A DNA stretch of 46,400 bases from Bradyrhizobium tropiciagri (lineage in GTDB: Bacteria > Pseudomonadota > Alphaproteobacteria > Rhizobiales > Xanthobacteraceae), in NCBI RefSeq assembly GCF_001189845.1, contig NZ_LFLZ01000069.1, positions 1-46,400 of the forward strand, written 5' to 3'. Every line of letters starts with the position of its first letter. Within the stretch, counting starts at the first letter, position 1. Below, one piece after another: positions 26,129 to 33,920 of the stretch. The notes under the pieces were generated by a model that was given only the letters and a program-made list of their open reading frames with translations, did not search any database and was not told the DNA's origin. A program made the position numbers and the translations under genes.

Positions 26129-27154
26129 TCAATGCGCGCGGCGGTCGAGATGGGCGTTGAGGCGAGGATAGACGCGGCGGGCGTTGCCCTCAAAGATCTT
26201 GGCCTTGTCCTCGGCGCTCAGCGGCAGCACATCGATGTAGCGGCGGGTGTCGTCGAAGTGATGACCCGTCTCCGGATCGATGCCGCGGACCGCGCCGACC
26301 ATCTCGGATGCGAACAGGATATTCTCGACCGGGATCACCCGGGTCAGCAGCTCGATGCCGGGCAAATGATAGACGCAGGTGTCGAAGAACACGTTCTTCA
26401 ACAGATGCTCCGACAGCGGCGGCAGCTTCATGTCCTGCGCGAGGCCGCGGTAGCGGCCCCAGTGATAGGGCACCGCGCCGCCGCCATGCGGGATGATGAA
26501 CCGCAAAGTCGGGAAGCGCTTGAACAGGTCCGAGGTCAGGAACTGCATGAAGGCGGTGGTGTCGCCATTGAGGTAATGCGCGCCGGTGCCGTGGAAGCAG
26601 GGATTGCAGGACGAGGAGACATGGACCATCGCCGGTACGTCGAGCTCGACCATTTTCTCGTACAGCGGATACCACCACTCGTCGGTCAGCGGCGGATCGC
26701 ACCAATAGCCGCCGGCGGGATCGGGATTGAGGTTGCAGCCGACGAAGCCGAGCTGGGTGACGCAGCGCTCCAACTCCTCGATGCAGTTGGCGGGCTTGAC
26801 GCCTGGGCTCTGCGGCAGCTGGCACACGGGAACGAAGTTTTGCGGAAACAGCGTGCAGACGCGGTGCACGAGGTCGTTGCAGATCGTGGTCCATTCACGG
26901 CTGGTTGCTTCCTTGCCGACATGGTGCGCCATGCCGGCGGCGCGCGGCGAGAAGATGGTGACGTCGGTGCCGCGCTCCTTCTGCAAACGAAGCTGCGCGC
27001 CCTCGACGCTGCTGCGGATCTCGTCATCGGTGATGCCGAGATTGGTGGTGAGCGGCCGGCGCGATCTGTCGGCGAGACCGGCGAGCTGCTTGTCGCGGAA
27101 GATCTGCAGCTTGGCCGGCTCGGTGGTGTAGTGGCCGTGACAGTCGATGATCAT
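26129..27154 (-). CDS. ligJ: Amidohydrolase-fold 4-oxalomesaconate hydratase (LigJ-type)
   Basis: 341 residues, the length I remember for LigJ of the protocatechuate 4,5-cleavage pathway. It starts MIIDCHGHYT, giving the metal motif H6-x-H8. H178 (MVHVSSSC), H223 (IIPHGGGA) and E284 (FASEMVG) occupy the positions of the other zinc and catalytic residues. LigJ hydrates 4-oxalomesaconate (or its tautomer) to 4-carboxy-4-hydroxy-2-oxoadipate, the substrate of LigK. A decarboxylase of the same superfamily is the alternative. It starts 21 bases after the MFS gene and precedes the aldolase gene. No ring-cleaving dioxygenase lies in the window, so upstream steps must be encoded elsewhere. Confidence 0.85.
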   Translation of the reverse strand: MIIDCHGHYTTEPAKLQIFRDKQLAGLADRSRRPLTTNLGITDDEIRSSVEGAQLRLQKERGTDVTIFSPRAAGMAHHVGKEATSREWTTICNDLVHRVCTLFPQNFVPVCQLPQSPGVKPANCIEELERCVTQLGFVGCNLNPDPAGGYWCDPPLTDEWWYPLYEKMVELDVPAMVHVSSSCNPCFHGTGAHYLNGDTTAFMQFLTSDLFKRFPTLRFIIPHGGGAVPYHWGRYRGLAQDMKLPPLSEHLLKNVFFDTCVYHLPGIELLTRVIPVENILFASEMVGAVRGIDPETGHHFDDTRRYIDVLPLSAEDKAKIFEGNARRVYPRLNAHLDRRAH

Positions 27155-27175
27155 GGTTGGTTCCTTACGAGGTTG

Positions 27176-28504
27176 TCAGTGTGCGACGGTCGACGGGATC
27201 GCGCCCGCAAGTTCCGTCTCGCGCGGCTTGACGCGCATGGTGGCGGCGATGGCGGAGGCGACGAACAGGAAACCGGCGATGCCGACCAGCGCCCAGGAGA
27301 AGCTGCCGGTGGAATCCTTGATCAGGCCGATGCACCACGGGCCGATCAGCCCGCCGAACTGCGCCAGCGTGTTGACCATGGCGATCGAGGCGGCGCCGGC
27401 CGCGCCGGTCAGCAGCGAAGCGTTGATGCTCCAAAACAATGGATTGCCGGCGTTCAGGCTGAAGCCGACGATGCATAGGAACACGAAGGCCAGCACCGGG
27501 CTCGCGACATAGGCGCTGCCGAGCATCGCGACCGCGGCGAGCAGATAGACGGCCGCGAGATGAAACTTGCGGTCGCCTGTCTTGTCCGAACTGCGGCTGA
27601 CCACGATGGTGCCGACGACGCCGAGCAGCGGCGGGATCGCAGAGAGGAAGCCGACCTGGATGTTGCTGAGATCGCCCATGCTCTTGATGATCTGCGGCAG
27701 CCACAGCAACAGGCCGTAGATGCCGACCAGCGCGCAGCCGAACAGTGCCGCCAGCAGCCAGACCCTGATGTCGAGCACGCATTCGATCAACCTGTGCTGC
27801 CCCTGCTGTTCGATCTCGGCCCGTTCGGCGGCGAGCTCGCCCTCCAGCCAGGCGGCCTGCTCCTTGGTGAGCCAGCTCGCCTTGGCCGGGCGGTCGGTCA
27901 GATAATAGAGCGTGAAAAGGCCGAGCAGAATGGTCGGCACGCCCTCGGCGATGAACATCCATTGCCAGCCATGCAGGCCGGCCGTGCCGTCATACCAGGT
28001 CATGATGCTGGTCGAGATCGGCCCGCCGGCGACGGCCGAGAACGAGCCGGCGATGATGTAGCCGGCGACCGCGCGGGCGCGGTAGCGCGAGGGGAACCAG
28101 TAGGTCAGATACAGCACCACGCCCGGCATGAAGCCGGCTTCCGCGACGCCGAGGCCGAACCGCATCACATAGAGGCTGAGCGGATTCCAGACAAAGGCGG
28201 TGAGTGTGGCGACGAGGCCCCAGGTGATCAGGATGCGCGCCAGCCAGATCCGCGCCCCGAGCCAGTGCAGCATCAGATTGCTCGGCACCTCGAGCACCAT
28301 GTAGCCGAGGAAGAAGATGCTGGCGGCAAAGCCGAAGATCGCGGGGCTGAGGCCGAGATCCTTGTTCATCGTCAGCCCGGCATAGCCGAGATTGATGCGG
28401 TCGAGATAGTTGAAGAACATCATGATAAAGAGGATCGGGATCAGCCGCCAATAGACCCGGCGCATGGTTTGCTGTTCGAGCTCGCTGACGGACGCCTGGC
28501 CCAT
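27176..28504 (-). CDS. MFS transporter, anion:cation symporter type
   Basis: 442 residues from ATG at 28504, preceded by a strong GGGAGG. Twelve hydrophobic segments and ACS-family signatures: FFNYLDRINLGYAGLTMNKD in the first helix-loop, GYMVLEVPSNLMLHWLGAR, FGLGVAEAGFMPGVVLYLTY and the central loop GWQWMFIAEGVPTILLGLFT. Members import organic anions such as phthalate, tartrate or aromatic acids. Its position in front of the LigJ/LigK-type genes suggests uptake of an aromatic acid or of a ring-cleavage acid. It is transcribed divergently from the LysR gene across a 201-base control region. Confidence 0.92.
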   Translation of the reverse strand: MGQASVSELEQQTMRRVYWRLIPILFIMMFFNYLDRINLGYAGLTMNKDLGLSPAIFGFAASIFFLGYMVLEVPSNLMLHWLGARIWLARILITWGLVATLTAFVWNPLSLYVMRFGLGVAEAGFMPGVVLYLTYWFPSRYRARAVAGYIIAGSFSAVAGGPISTSIMTWYDGTAGLHGWQWMFIAEGVPTILLGLFTLYYLTDRPAKASWLTKEQAAWLEGELAAERAEIEQQGQHRLIECVLDIRVWLLAALFGCALVGIYGLLLWLPQIIKSMGDLSNIQVGFLSAIPPLLGVVGTIVVSRSSDKTGDRKFHLAAVYLLAAVAMLGSAYVASPVLAFVFLCIVGFSLNAGNPLFWSINASLLTGAAGAASIAMVNTLAQFGGLIGPWCIGLIKDSTGSFSWALVGIAGFLFVASAIAATMRVKPRETELAGAIPSTVAH

Positions 28505-28626
28505 TGGATTCCTCCCTTGCTTTTTGTTGTCGCGCCTGTGATCCGAGCCGGGCGGAGCGCCTGTTATTCGCGGCGATTTCGCATGGCTGACCGGCTGCGC
28601 GTGTAGCCCCTTGGAGGGACCGCGTT

Positions 28627-28636
28627 TTGGCGCCAA
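28627..28636. promoter_or_regulatory. Palindrome TTGGCGCCAA in the MFS/LysR control region
   Basis: Perfect 10-base palindrome 123 bases from the MFS start and 70 from the LysR start. The identical 10 bases occur at 36137-36146, in the IclR/leuC control region. Confidence 0.35.
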
Positions 28637-28658
28637 GATCGGGAAACGGTCCTGGGAG

Positions 28659-28676
28659 GTCAAATACCGCTTTGAC
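28659..28676. promoter_or_regulatory. Candidate LysR operator GTCAAA-N6-TTTGAC
   Basis: Inverted repeat GTCAAATACCGCTTTGAC, 30 bases before the LysR start codon, between it and the divergent MFS gene. The spacing and dyad resemble LysR-type binding sites, which usually carry a T-N11-A core. Binding is inferred from position. Confidence 0.5.
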
Positions 28677-28705
28677 CCGTCACTTATAGGGAATCGGAAT
28701 AAGCG

Positions 28706-29641
28706 ATGGATTACAGGCAGCTTCGCTACTTCATCGCGGTGGCCGAGGAGCTCAGCTTCAGCCGCGCCGCCAAACGGCTGCATGTCAGCCAGCCGCCGCT
28801 CAGCACGCAGATCAAGGCGATGGAGGAGGAACTCGGCACGCAGCTGCTGTCGCGGACGCGGCGTGCCGTCGAGCTCACCCAGGCCGGCCAGTTGCTGCTG
28901 GAGCACGCGCGCCGCGCCGTCAGCGAGCTCGACCTCGCATCGGAGACCGTGCGGCGTGCCGCGCGCGGTGAGGCGGGCGCGGTTCGTGTCGGCTTCACGG
29001 ATTCTGTTCCGATGCTCGACATGTTCGCCGAGCTGTTCCGCAGCTTCCGCGCCAGCTATCCGCGGGTGAAGATCGAGCTCAGGCACATGTCGACGGCAAA
29101 GCAGCTCCAGGCCCTCGCCGACGCCGAGCTCGATGTCGCGATCATGCGGCCGCCGCTCGACTTCCGGCCGGCCGCCGATCTGCAGGTGCATGTCGTCTGG
29201 CGCGACCGCTTGATGGTGTTCCTGCCGATCGATCATCCGCTCGCCACAGCACTAGGCAAGCTCAGCGTTGCCGACCTTGCCGAGCACGAATTCGTCGGCA
29301 TGGCGGAGAGCGGTTGCGGCGTCGGCGACCAGGCCGCGATGCTGTGCCGCCGCGCGGGCTTTGCGCCGCGGATCGCGCAGGAGGCGCATGAATTGCGCAC
29401 CGTGCTCAGTCTCGTCGCAGCCGGGATCGGGCTTTCGATCCTGCCGTCCTGCTATCAGCAGGCCGGCGTGATGAACGTCGTCGCGAAAGCGCTGGACACG
29501 CCGGATGCCGAAAGCCGCATGCTGGTGGCGATGCGCTCGAACGCCTCGCTGCTGCCGCGCCGGTTCGTCGAATGCGCATTGCAGGCGGCATCGCGCAGCG
29601 CACCGCCGCTCGTCCCCGAGGTCGCAGCAGCGAGCCGCTGA
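28706..29641 (+). CDS. LysR family transcriptional regulator (aromatic catabolism type)
   Basis: 311 residues. Helix-turn-helix at residues 1-60: MDYRQLRYFIAVAEELSFSR, AAKRLHVSQPPLSTQIKAME and EELGTQLLSRTRR, strongly like BenM/CatR-type regulators. The effector domain follows from about 90 (VRVGFTDSVPMLDMFAELFR, LSLVAAGIGLSILPSCYQ). It is divergent from the MFS-LigJ-LigK operon and most probably activates it in response to a pathway acid. Bases 29642-29858 downstream hold nothing I can identify. Confidence 0.92.
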   Translation: MDYRQLRYFIAVAEELSFSRAAKRLHVSQPPLSTQIKAMEEELGTQLLSRTRRAVELTQAGQLLLEHARRAVSELDLASETVRRAARGEAGAVRVGFTDSVPMLDMFAELFRSFRASYPRVKIELRHMSTAKQLQALADAELDVAIMRPPLDFRPAADLQVHVVWRDRLMVFLPIDHPLATALGKLSVADLAEHEFVGMAESGCGVGDQAAMLCRRAGFAPRIAQEAHELRTVLSLVAAGIGLSILPSCYQQAGVMNVVAKALDTPDAESRMLVAMRSNASLLPRRFVECALQAASRSAPPLVPEVAAASR

Positions 29642-29858
29642 TCGCGCTACGCGGAAGGCGGGCGTCGCACGCGACGGTCCGCGCACCCCATACTTTCGTT
29701 GGCAGTAGTCTCCCGGAATGCAGTCTGGCGCTGCACTTGCATAGCTGAATCTCAGGTGCTGGGGCGCCGATTCGTGGTCTCGCCTGCGACGGCAATGTCG
29801 CGGGCGAATGGTTGGTGATGCGCGCCCGCAGCTGATCGAGATCTGCGGAGACGACAAC

Positions 29859-30227
29859 ATGCACGTTCTCACACGTGCGGCGGTCCTGCTTGGGGCGGTG
29901 TGGTTGACATCCACGATGTGGATGGCATCGCCGACCCTGGCGCGCGACGACGGCCGTTACGCCAATTCACCCCTAAAGCCCTGGTTTGAAAGCCTGCACA
30001 GCGGCTACGGACAATGCTGCTCGGACGCCGACGGATCGGTGGTTGCCGATCCGGATTGGGAGTCGGATCACGGCCATTACCGCGTGCGCATCGACAGCGA
30101 ATGGGTCGTGGTGCCGAACGAGGCCCTGATCACCGAGCCGAACAAGATCGGGCGAACCATGGTGTGGAAGCACTATATCGACGGCCACCCGCGCGTGCGT
30201 TGCTTCATGCCGGGCAGCATGACCTGA
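29859..30227 (+). CDS. Small exported protein of unknown function
   Basis: 122 residues from ATG at 29859. Signal peptide MHVLTRAAVLLGAVWLTSTM continuing to about ASPTLARDD. The mature part has a Cys pair (YGQCCSDADG), HYRVRIDSEWVVVPNEALIT and HYIDGHPRVRCFMPG with a third cysteine. The pattern of CCSDADG with a VPNEAL turn recurs in rhizobial periplasmic hypothetical proteins, but no function is known to me. It converges on the amidotransferase gene, 9 bases apart. Confidence 0.8.
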   Translation: MHVLTRAAVLLGAVWLTSTMWMASPTLARDDGRYANSPLKPWFESLHSGYGQCCSDADGSVVADPDWESDHGHYRVRIDSEWVVVPNEALITEPNKIGRTMVWKHYIDGHPRVRCFMPGSMT

Positions 30228-30236
30228 GGCGCGGTC

Positions 30237-30950
30237 TCATGCAGGCGTGCGGCGCGTGAGGAAGCGCGTGATCACGCCGCCGAGTGCGGCGTGGTCGAGC
30301 CGCTCGGTGAGCGACGCCTTGGCGGTGTCGACCGCGGCATCGGGCGCGAGGCCGCGGCGCAGGTCGCACAGCGCGTCGGCGTAGTCGGCGGTGAATTCCG
30401 GATGCGGCTGCACCGACAGCGTGGTGCCGTTGGCATAGAGCAGGCCGGCATGCGGCGTGAAGTCGGATGCCATGATGGTGCGTGCGGAGGCGGGCGGAGT
30501 GATCACCTGGTCCTGGTGCGAGGCGGCCACCGCGATCGTCTCGCCATCGAGCAGGCCGTTGTCCGGCGCGACTTGATAGACGTGCCGGCCGATGCCCCAG
30601 CCCTTCTCGGACTTGCGCACGGTGCCGCCGAGCGCCTGCGCGATCAGCTGATGGCCGAAGCAGACGCCGACCATCGGAACATGCTTGTCATGGGCCGCGC
30701 GCACGAAGGCTTCGAGCGGCGCGATCCATTCGACATCGTCATAGACGCCTGCCGCAGATCCCGTGATCAGGATCGCGTCCAATGTGGCTGGATCCGGCAG
30801 CGCCTCGCCCTTGGCGACGCTCACGACGTCGCAAGTCACCGATGGATCTGATGCGGCCACCATCCGCTGGAACATCTGCGGATAGCTGCCGTGGCGCTCG
30901 CGGTATTGCGGGCTGACGAGCCCGGTTTCGATGATGGTGATGCGGGGCAT
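30237..30950 (-). CDS. Class I glutamine amidotransferase-like protein
   Basis: 237 residues from ATG at 30950 (MPRITIIETGLVSPQYRERH). The amidotransferase triad is visible: nucleophile Cys97 in GVCFGHQLIAQALGG, His183 and Glu185 in SVQPHPEF. The oxyanion strand is ILITGSAAGVYDD. It resembles the stand-alone GMP-synthase-like or gamma-glutamyl-gamma-aminobutyrate-hydrolase-like proteins. The acceptor partner is unknown. No operon partner is adjacent: the stretch 30951-31163 is filled by a palindromic repeat. Confidence 0.9.
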   Translation of the reverse strand: MPRITIIETGLVSPQYRERHGSYPQMFQRMVAASDPSVTCDVVSVAKGEALPDPATLDAILITGSAAGVYDDVEWIAPLEAFVRAAHDKHVPMVGVCFGHQLIAQALGGTVRKSEKGWGIGRHVYQVAPDNGLLDGETIAVAASHQDQVITPPASARTIMASDFTPHAGLLYANGTTLSVQPHPEFTADYADALCDLRRGLAPDAAVDTAKASLTERLDHAALGGVITRFLTRRTPA

Positions 30951-31034
30951 GAAACGCGCTGACGGAGGAGCGGGGACGACCCAGCCTTTACTCCGAAAGC
31001 GCTGATAGACACAAGCAGAAGCCACCCTGCACAG

Positions 31035-31151
31035 CCGTCATTGCGGGCGAAGCGAAGCAATCCATGGCTCCGCGAGCGGATAGATGGATTGCTTCGTCGC
31101 TTCAGCGCAAAATTGCTTTGCAATTTTGTCGCGAGCTCCTCGCAATGACGG
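31035..31151. repeat. Palindromic intergenic repeat, long form with internal hairpin
   Basis: Outer arms CCGTCATTGCGGGCG / CTCGCAATGACGG. Near-identical right half to 25995-26113, including the internal CAAAATTGC-TTT-GCAATTTTG hairpin (about 31106-31127). The variable centre differs between copies. Confidence 0.85.
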
Positions 31152-31163
31152 GGATGCCGCCGA

Positions 31164-32141
31164 TCAATTCTGCGACGGTGCCGCCGCGTCGATCGTCGCG
31201 GTATGCTGCGCTGCCGGTGTCGTGCCGGCGATCACAGGCGTCGTCACGCTCGCCGGCCCAGTGCTGACGATGACGGGCTCGGTGCGGTAGCGCGGCAGTT
31301 GGTCCTCGAGCGAATATCCGACGCAGAGCGCGAGGCTCGACCATACCGCCATGCTGAAATACAGCGACATCCAGGCGATCTCCTCGCGCCACTCGGCGAT
31401 GTCATGGGTTACGACCCAGCGCCGGCTGACGTCGCGCAGGCCGTCGAGCGGATGCAGCAGCGTGCCGCCGGCGGCGAGGTTGGCGCGCCAGCGGTTCAGA
31501 TACATCGGCACGTCGATGGTCATCAGGAAGGCGAGGAACGCGGCGATGCCGACGATCGCGACGATGAAGGCCCAGCGCACCGGACCGTGAAACTCCGGCA
31601 GCAGCCGGCACAGCGCGATCCCGACCAGGAAGAAAACAACGGCCCAGATCGAATTCTCGATCGCGTTGCAGAGATAATGCGTGGTCAGCACCGCATACCA
31701 GGAGAAGCATTCCGCAATCACGATCAGCGGCACGATGATCCAGGCGATGGTCACGGTGGTCTCGGCGCCGGTCATGGTGCCGAGCTGATGCAGGATGATC
31801 GCCCATTGCGCGGCGAAGCAGACCTCGGCGACGGTAGCGACGGTGCGGCCGACCACGACGCTCGACAGCCAGGTGTCGAACAGGCAGATGCGCTGCACGT
31901 CGGCACGCGGCAGCACCGAGCGGAAGGCGCAGCCGAACACATAGGCCGCGCAGAGCAGCAGCATCAGGCCGATGCCGGACGTGTTGCTGAAGCTGCCGCT
32001 CGCCTGCTCATGGAACTGGCGGTACAGCGCGAACCAGATCGCGATATTGGCGGCGCTGACGAGGCTCAAGAGACCCCACCACCGGACCACTGGATTCGAC
32101 CAAGCCAGCGAAACCGGCCGTGCCCGCCGTTCCATGCTCAT
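31164..32141 (-). CDS. Multi-pass membrane protein of unknown function
   Basis: 325 residues with about seven to eight hydrophobic segments (WWGLLSLVSAANIAIWFALY; GLMLLLCAAYVFGCAFRSVL; VTIAWIIVPLIVIAECFSWY; NSIWAVVFFLVGIALCRLLP; AFIVAIVGIAAFLAFLMTID; YFSMAVWSSLALCVGYSLE). The C-terminal tail is Thr/Ala/Pro-rich. A cytoplasmic loop contains HPLDGLRDVSRRWVVTHDIA. I do not recognise a named family. The upstream region (32142-32310) is AT-richer than its surroundings and carries three direct repeats of TTGTGACAGC. Confidence 0.8.
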   Translation of the reverse strand: MSMERRARPVSLAWSNPVVRWWGLLSLVSAANIAIWFALYRQFHEQASGSFSNTSGIGLMLLLCAAYVFGCAFRSVLPRADVQRICLFDTWLSSVVVGRTVATVAEVCFAAQWAIILHQLGTMTGAETTVTIAWIIVPLIVIAECFSWYAVLTTHYLCNAIENSIWAVVFFLVGIALCRLLPEFHGPVRWAFIVAIVGIAAFLAFLMTIDVPMYLNRWRANLAAGGTLLHPLDGLRDVSRRWVVTHDIAEWREEIAWMSLYFSMAVWSSLALCVGYSLEDQLPRYRTEPVIVSTGPASVTTPVIAGTTPAAQHTATIDAAAPSQN

Positions 32142-32249
32142 TCACCGCTCCGCGTGTAACCGAATTGATATTGAACTGTAGTAATTCTGTCATAGAAGGC
32201 GGCGAATCACGACTAAAAAATGCGTGTGGCACGGCCGGGCGGCTACGGA

Positions 32250-32288
32250 TTGTGACAGCGTTTGTGACAGCCCGGCGTTTGTGACAGC
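32250..32288. promoter_or_regulatory. Three direct repeats of TTGTGACAGC
   Basis: Copies at 32250-32259, 32262-32271 and 32279-32288, in the intergenic region about 110-150 bases upstream of the minus-strand membrane-protein gene. Head-to-tail iterons of this kind often bind a regulator. No candidate regulator is adjacent. Confidence 0.45.
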
Positions 32289-32310
32289 GAGCGGCCCGCT
32301 AAACCTCCTC

Positions 32311-32416
32311 TCGTCATTCCGGGGTGCGCCGAAGGCGCAGGCCCGGAATCCATCGGGCCGCCGTGTTGCTGCTGGATGGATTCCGGGCTCGCGCTTTGCG
32401 CGCCCCGGAATGACGA
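32311..32416. repeat. Palindromic repeat of the TCGTCATTCCGGGG family
   Basis: Arms TCGTCATTCCGGGGTGCGC / GCGCGCCCCGGAATGACGA and inner arms CCCGGAATCCATC / GATGGATTCCGGG. Dispersed intergenic type, distinct in arm sequence from the TTGCGAG family. Confidence 0.8.
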
Positions 32417-32573
32417 CGGGAGAGACTTGGCCTGCCGGCCTTCGCGATCGTGATCGAATGTGACATCGGCGGCGGGTAGGCAGGCTCCGCCCGATCCTCT
32501 ACAGAACGGCTTCCTTTTTCGGGCCGCACCCGCACGGGCTGGCTTCACGCGAAGGCGCCTTGTGACGACGGAC

Positions 32574-33121
32574 ATGACGGCCAGTTACGACCCGCTGCTG
32601 CGCAGGATCCACTGGCGACGGCGGTGCTGTTCATCGCGGCGATGCTGATCGGGCTGTATTGCGGGCTGCAGCCGGCGGGGACCTCGCCGCGGCGCGAACT
32701 GCTCGAGCTGCACAAGTCGCTCGGCGTCCCCCTGTTCTTCCTGGCGATCCTGCGGCTGATCGTGCGCGCGGCGACCACGGCGCCGCCGGAGCCGGGATCG
32801 TTCTCGCCGCTGGTCCGGATTGCAGCAAAGCTCAATCACTGGGCGCTCTACGCCATCCTGTTCGTGATGCCGGTGACCGGCTACATGTTCTCGTCGGCCG
32901 GCGGCTATTCGCTGCGCTATTTCTGGACCTTCAACTGGCCGCGCCTGTTCGCCGACAACAAGGCGGTGGCGGAGGCCGGCGAGCTTGCGCATGGCGCGCT
33001 CGCCTATGTCGTCTATGCCGTGGTCGCCCTGCATATCGCCGCGACGTTCTGGCATGTCGTCGTGAAGAAGGACGAGACGCTGGCGCGGATGTGGCCGCGC
33101 GCGAGCCGCAATCCATCCTGA
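32574..33121 (+). pseudogene. Cytochrome b561-type membrane protein, frameshifted near 32615
   Basis: From ATG at 32574 the frame reads MTASYDPLLRRIHW and then breaks. The rest (ATAVLFIAAMLIGLYCGLQP through MWPRASRNPS) follows in another frame. One missing G at 32614-32615 (TGGCGACG for TGGGCGACG) restores it. The repaired protein has 182 residues, four membrane helices and the haem-ligand histidines of the family: RRIHW in helix 1, LLELHKSLG, GELAHGALAYVVY and VALHIAATFWH. Cytochrome b561 proteins pass electrons between quinone and other carriers in the membrane. The lesion at a G run looks like a sequencing error. Confidence 0.82.
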
Positions 33122-33158
33122 AGTTCAGGTTAGATCAGTGTAGCGGCAAACTTTGCTG

Positions 33159-33272
33159 CACCTCTCCCGCTTGCGGGGGAGGTCGGCGCGTAGCGCCGGG
33201 TGGGGGCGTCTCTCAAAAAAATGACTCGTGGAGAGAGCCCCACCCCAACCCTCCCCCGCAAGCGGGAGAGGG
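33159..33272. repeat. Palindromic repeat with CACCTCTCCCGC arms
   Basis: Left half CACCTCTCCCGCTTGCGGGG with GGAGGTC and right half CCCTCCCCCGCAAGCGGGAG with AGGG pair. Between the convergent cytochrome b561 and Lrp genes, so it may end transcription of both. Partial copies lie at both edges of the window. Confidence 0.75.
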
Positions 33273-33305
33273 AGTGCAATCCCATCGTGGCATCACTGTT
33301 TCGGA

Positions 33306-33779
33306 CTAACCGCGCAGCGCGGTTTCGGGAATGGTGCGGCGGACCACCTCGCGCATCGCGAAGCTGGAATGGATGCGGGCGACGCCCGGCATGCGCGACA
33401 GATGCTGCTTGTGGATGCGCTCGAAGTCGGCGATGTCGCGGGCGATCACCTGCAGATGATAATCGTCGCTGCCCGACATCAGATGGCATGACACGACGTC
33501 GGGGCAGCGCGCGATCGCGGCCTCGAAGGCGGCGAGATAATCCTCGCTCTGCTTCCCCAGCGTGATGGTGACGACGACGGTCGTGACGAGGCCAAGCGCT
33601 GATGGTTCGAGGTCGACGCGGTAGCCGCGGATCACGCCGATCTCCTCGAGATGACGGATGCGCCGCGCGCAGGCGGTCGGCGACAGCCCGACCTTCTCGG
33701 CAAGCTCGATCTGGCTGGCGCGGGCATCGGCGACCAGCTCGGCGAGGATTCTGAGGTCGATGCGATCGAGACCGTCCAC
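33306..33779 (-). CDS. Lrp/AsnC family transcriptional regulator
   Basis: 157 residues from a GTG start at 33779, preceded by AAGGA at suitable spacing. The N-terminal helix-turn-helix is LDRIDLRILAELVADARASQ and IELAEKVGLSPTACARRIRH. The C-terminal RAM domain reads GYRVDLEPSALGLVTTVVV and DVVSCHLMSGSDDYHLQVIA. It is divergent from the alanine dehydrogenase gene 141 bases away, the classic arrangement in which an Lrp paralogue (AldR-like) controls ald in response to alanine. Binding sites in 33780-33920 were not resolved. Confidence 0.92.
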   Translation of the reverse strand: MDGLDRIDLRILAELVADARASQIELAEKVGLSPTACARRIRHLEEIGVIRGYRVDLEPSALGLVTTVVVTITLGKQSEDYLAAFEAAIARCPDVVSCHLMSGSDDYHLQVIARDIADFERIHKQHLSRMPGVARIHSSFAMREVVRRTIPETALRG

Positions 33780-33920
33780 GCAGTTTTCCTTCAAGAGCGA
33801 AGCCGATGACGAAGGATATGAGCGTATCTGGTTGTGAGCAAGCCGGAATTCGCTGAGAAACGCCGTGTGACGGGGCATAGCCTTGTGGTTGGCGGAAACC
33901 AATTTTGCAAGGAGCGGACC

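Noticed and set aside
25894..26193. Several short frames around the repeat between the LigK- and LigJ-type genes
   Set aside because: They translate the palindromic repeat itself (peptides such as LSRAPRNDG), and the same peptides come from the copy at 31035-31151.
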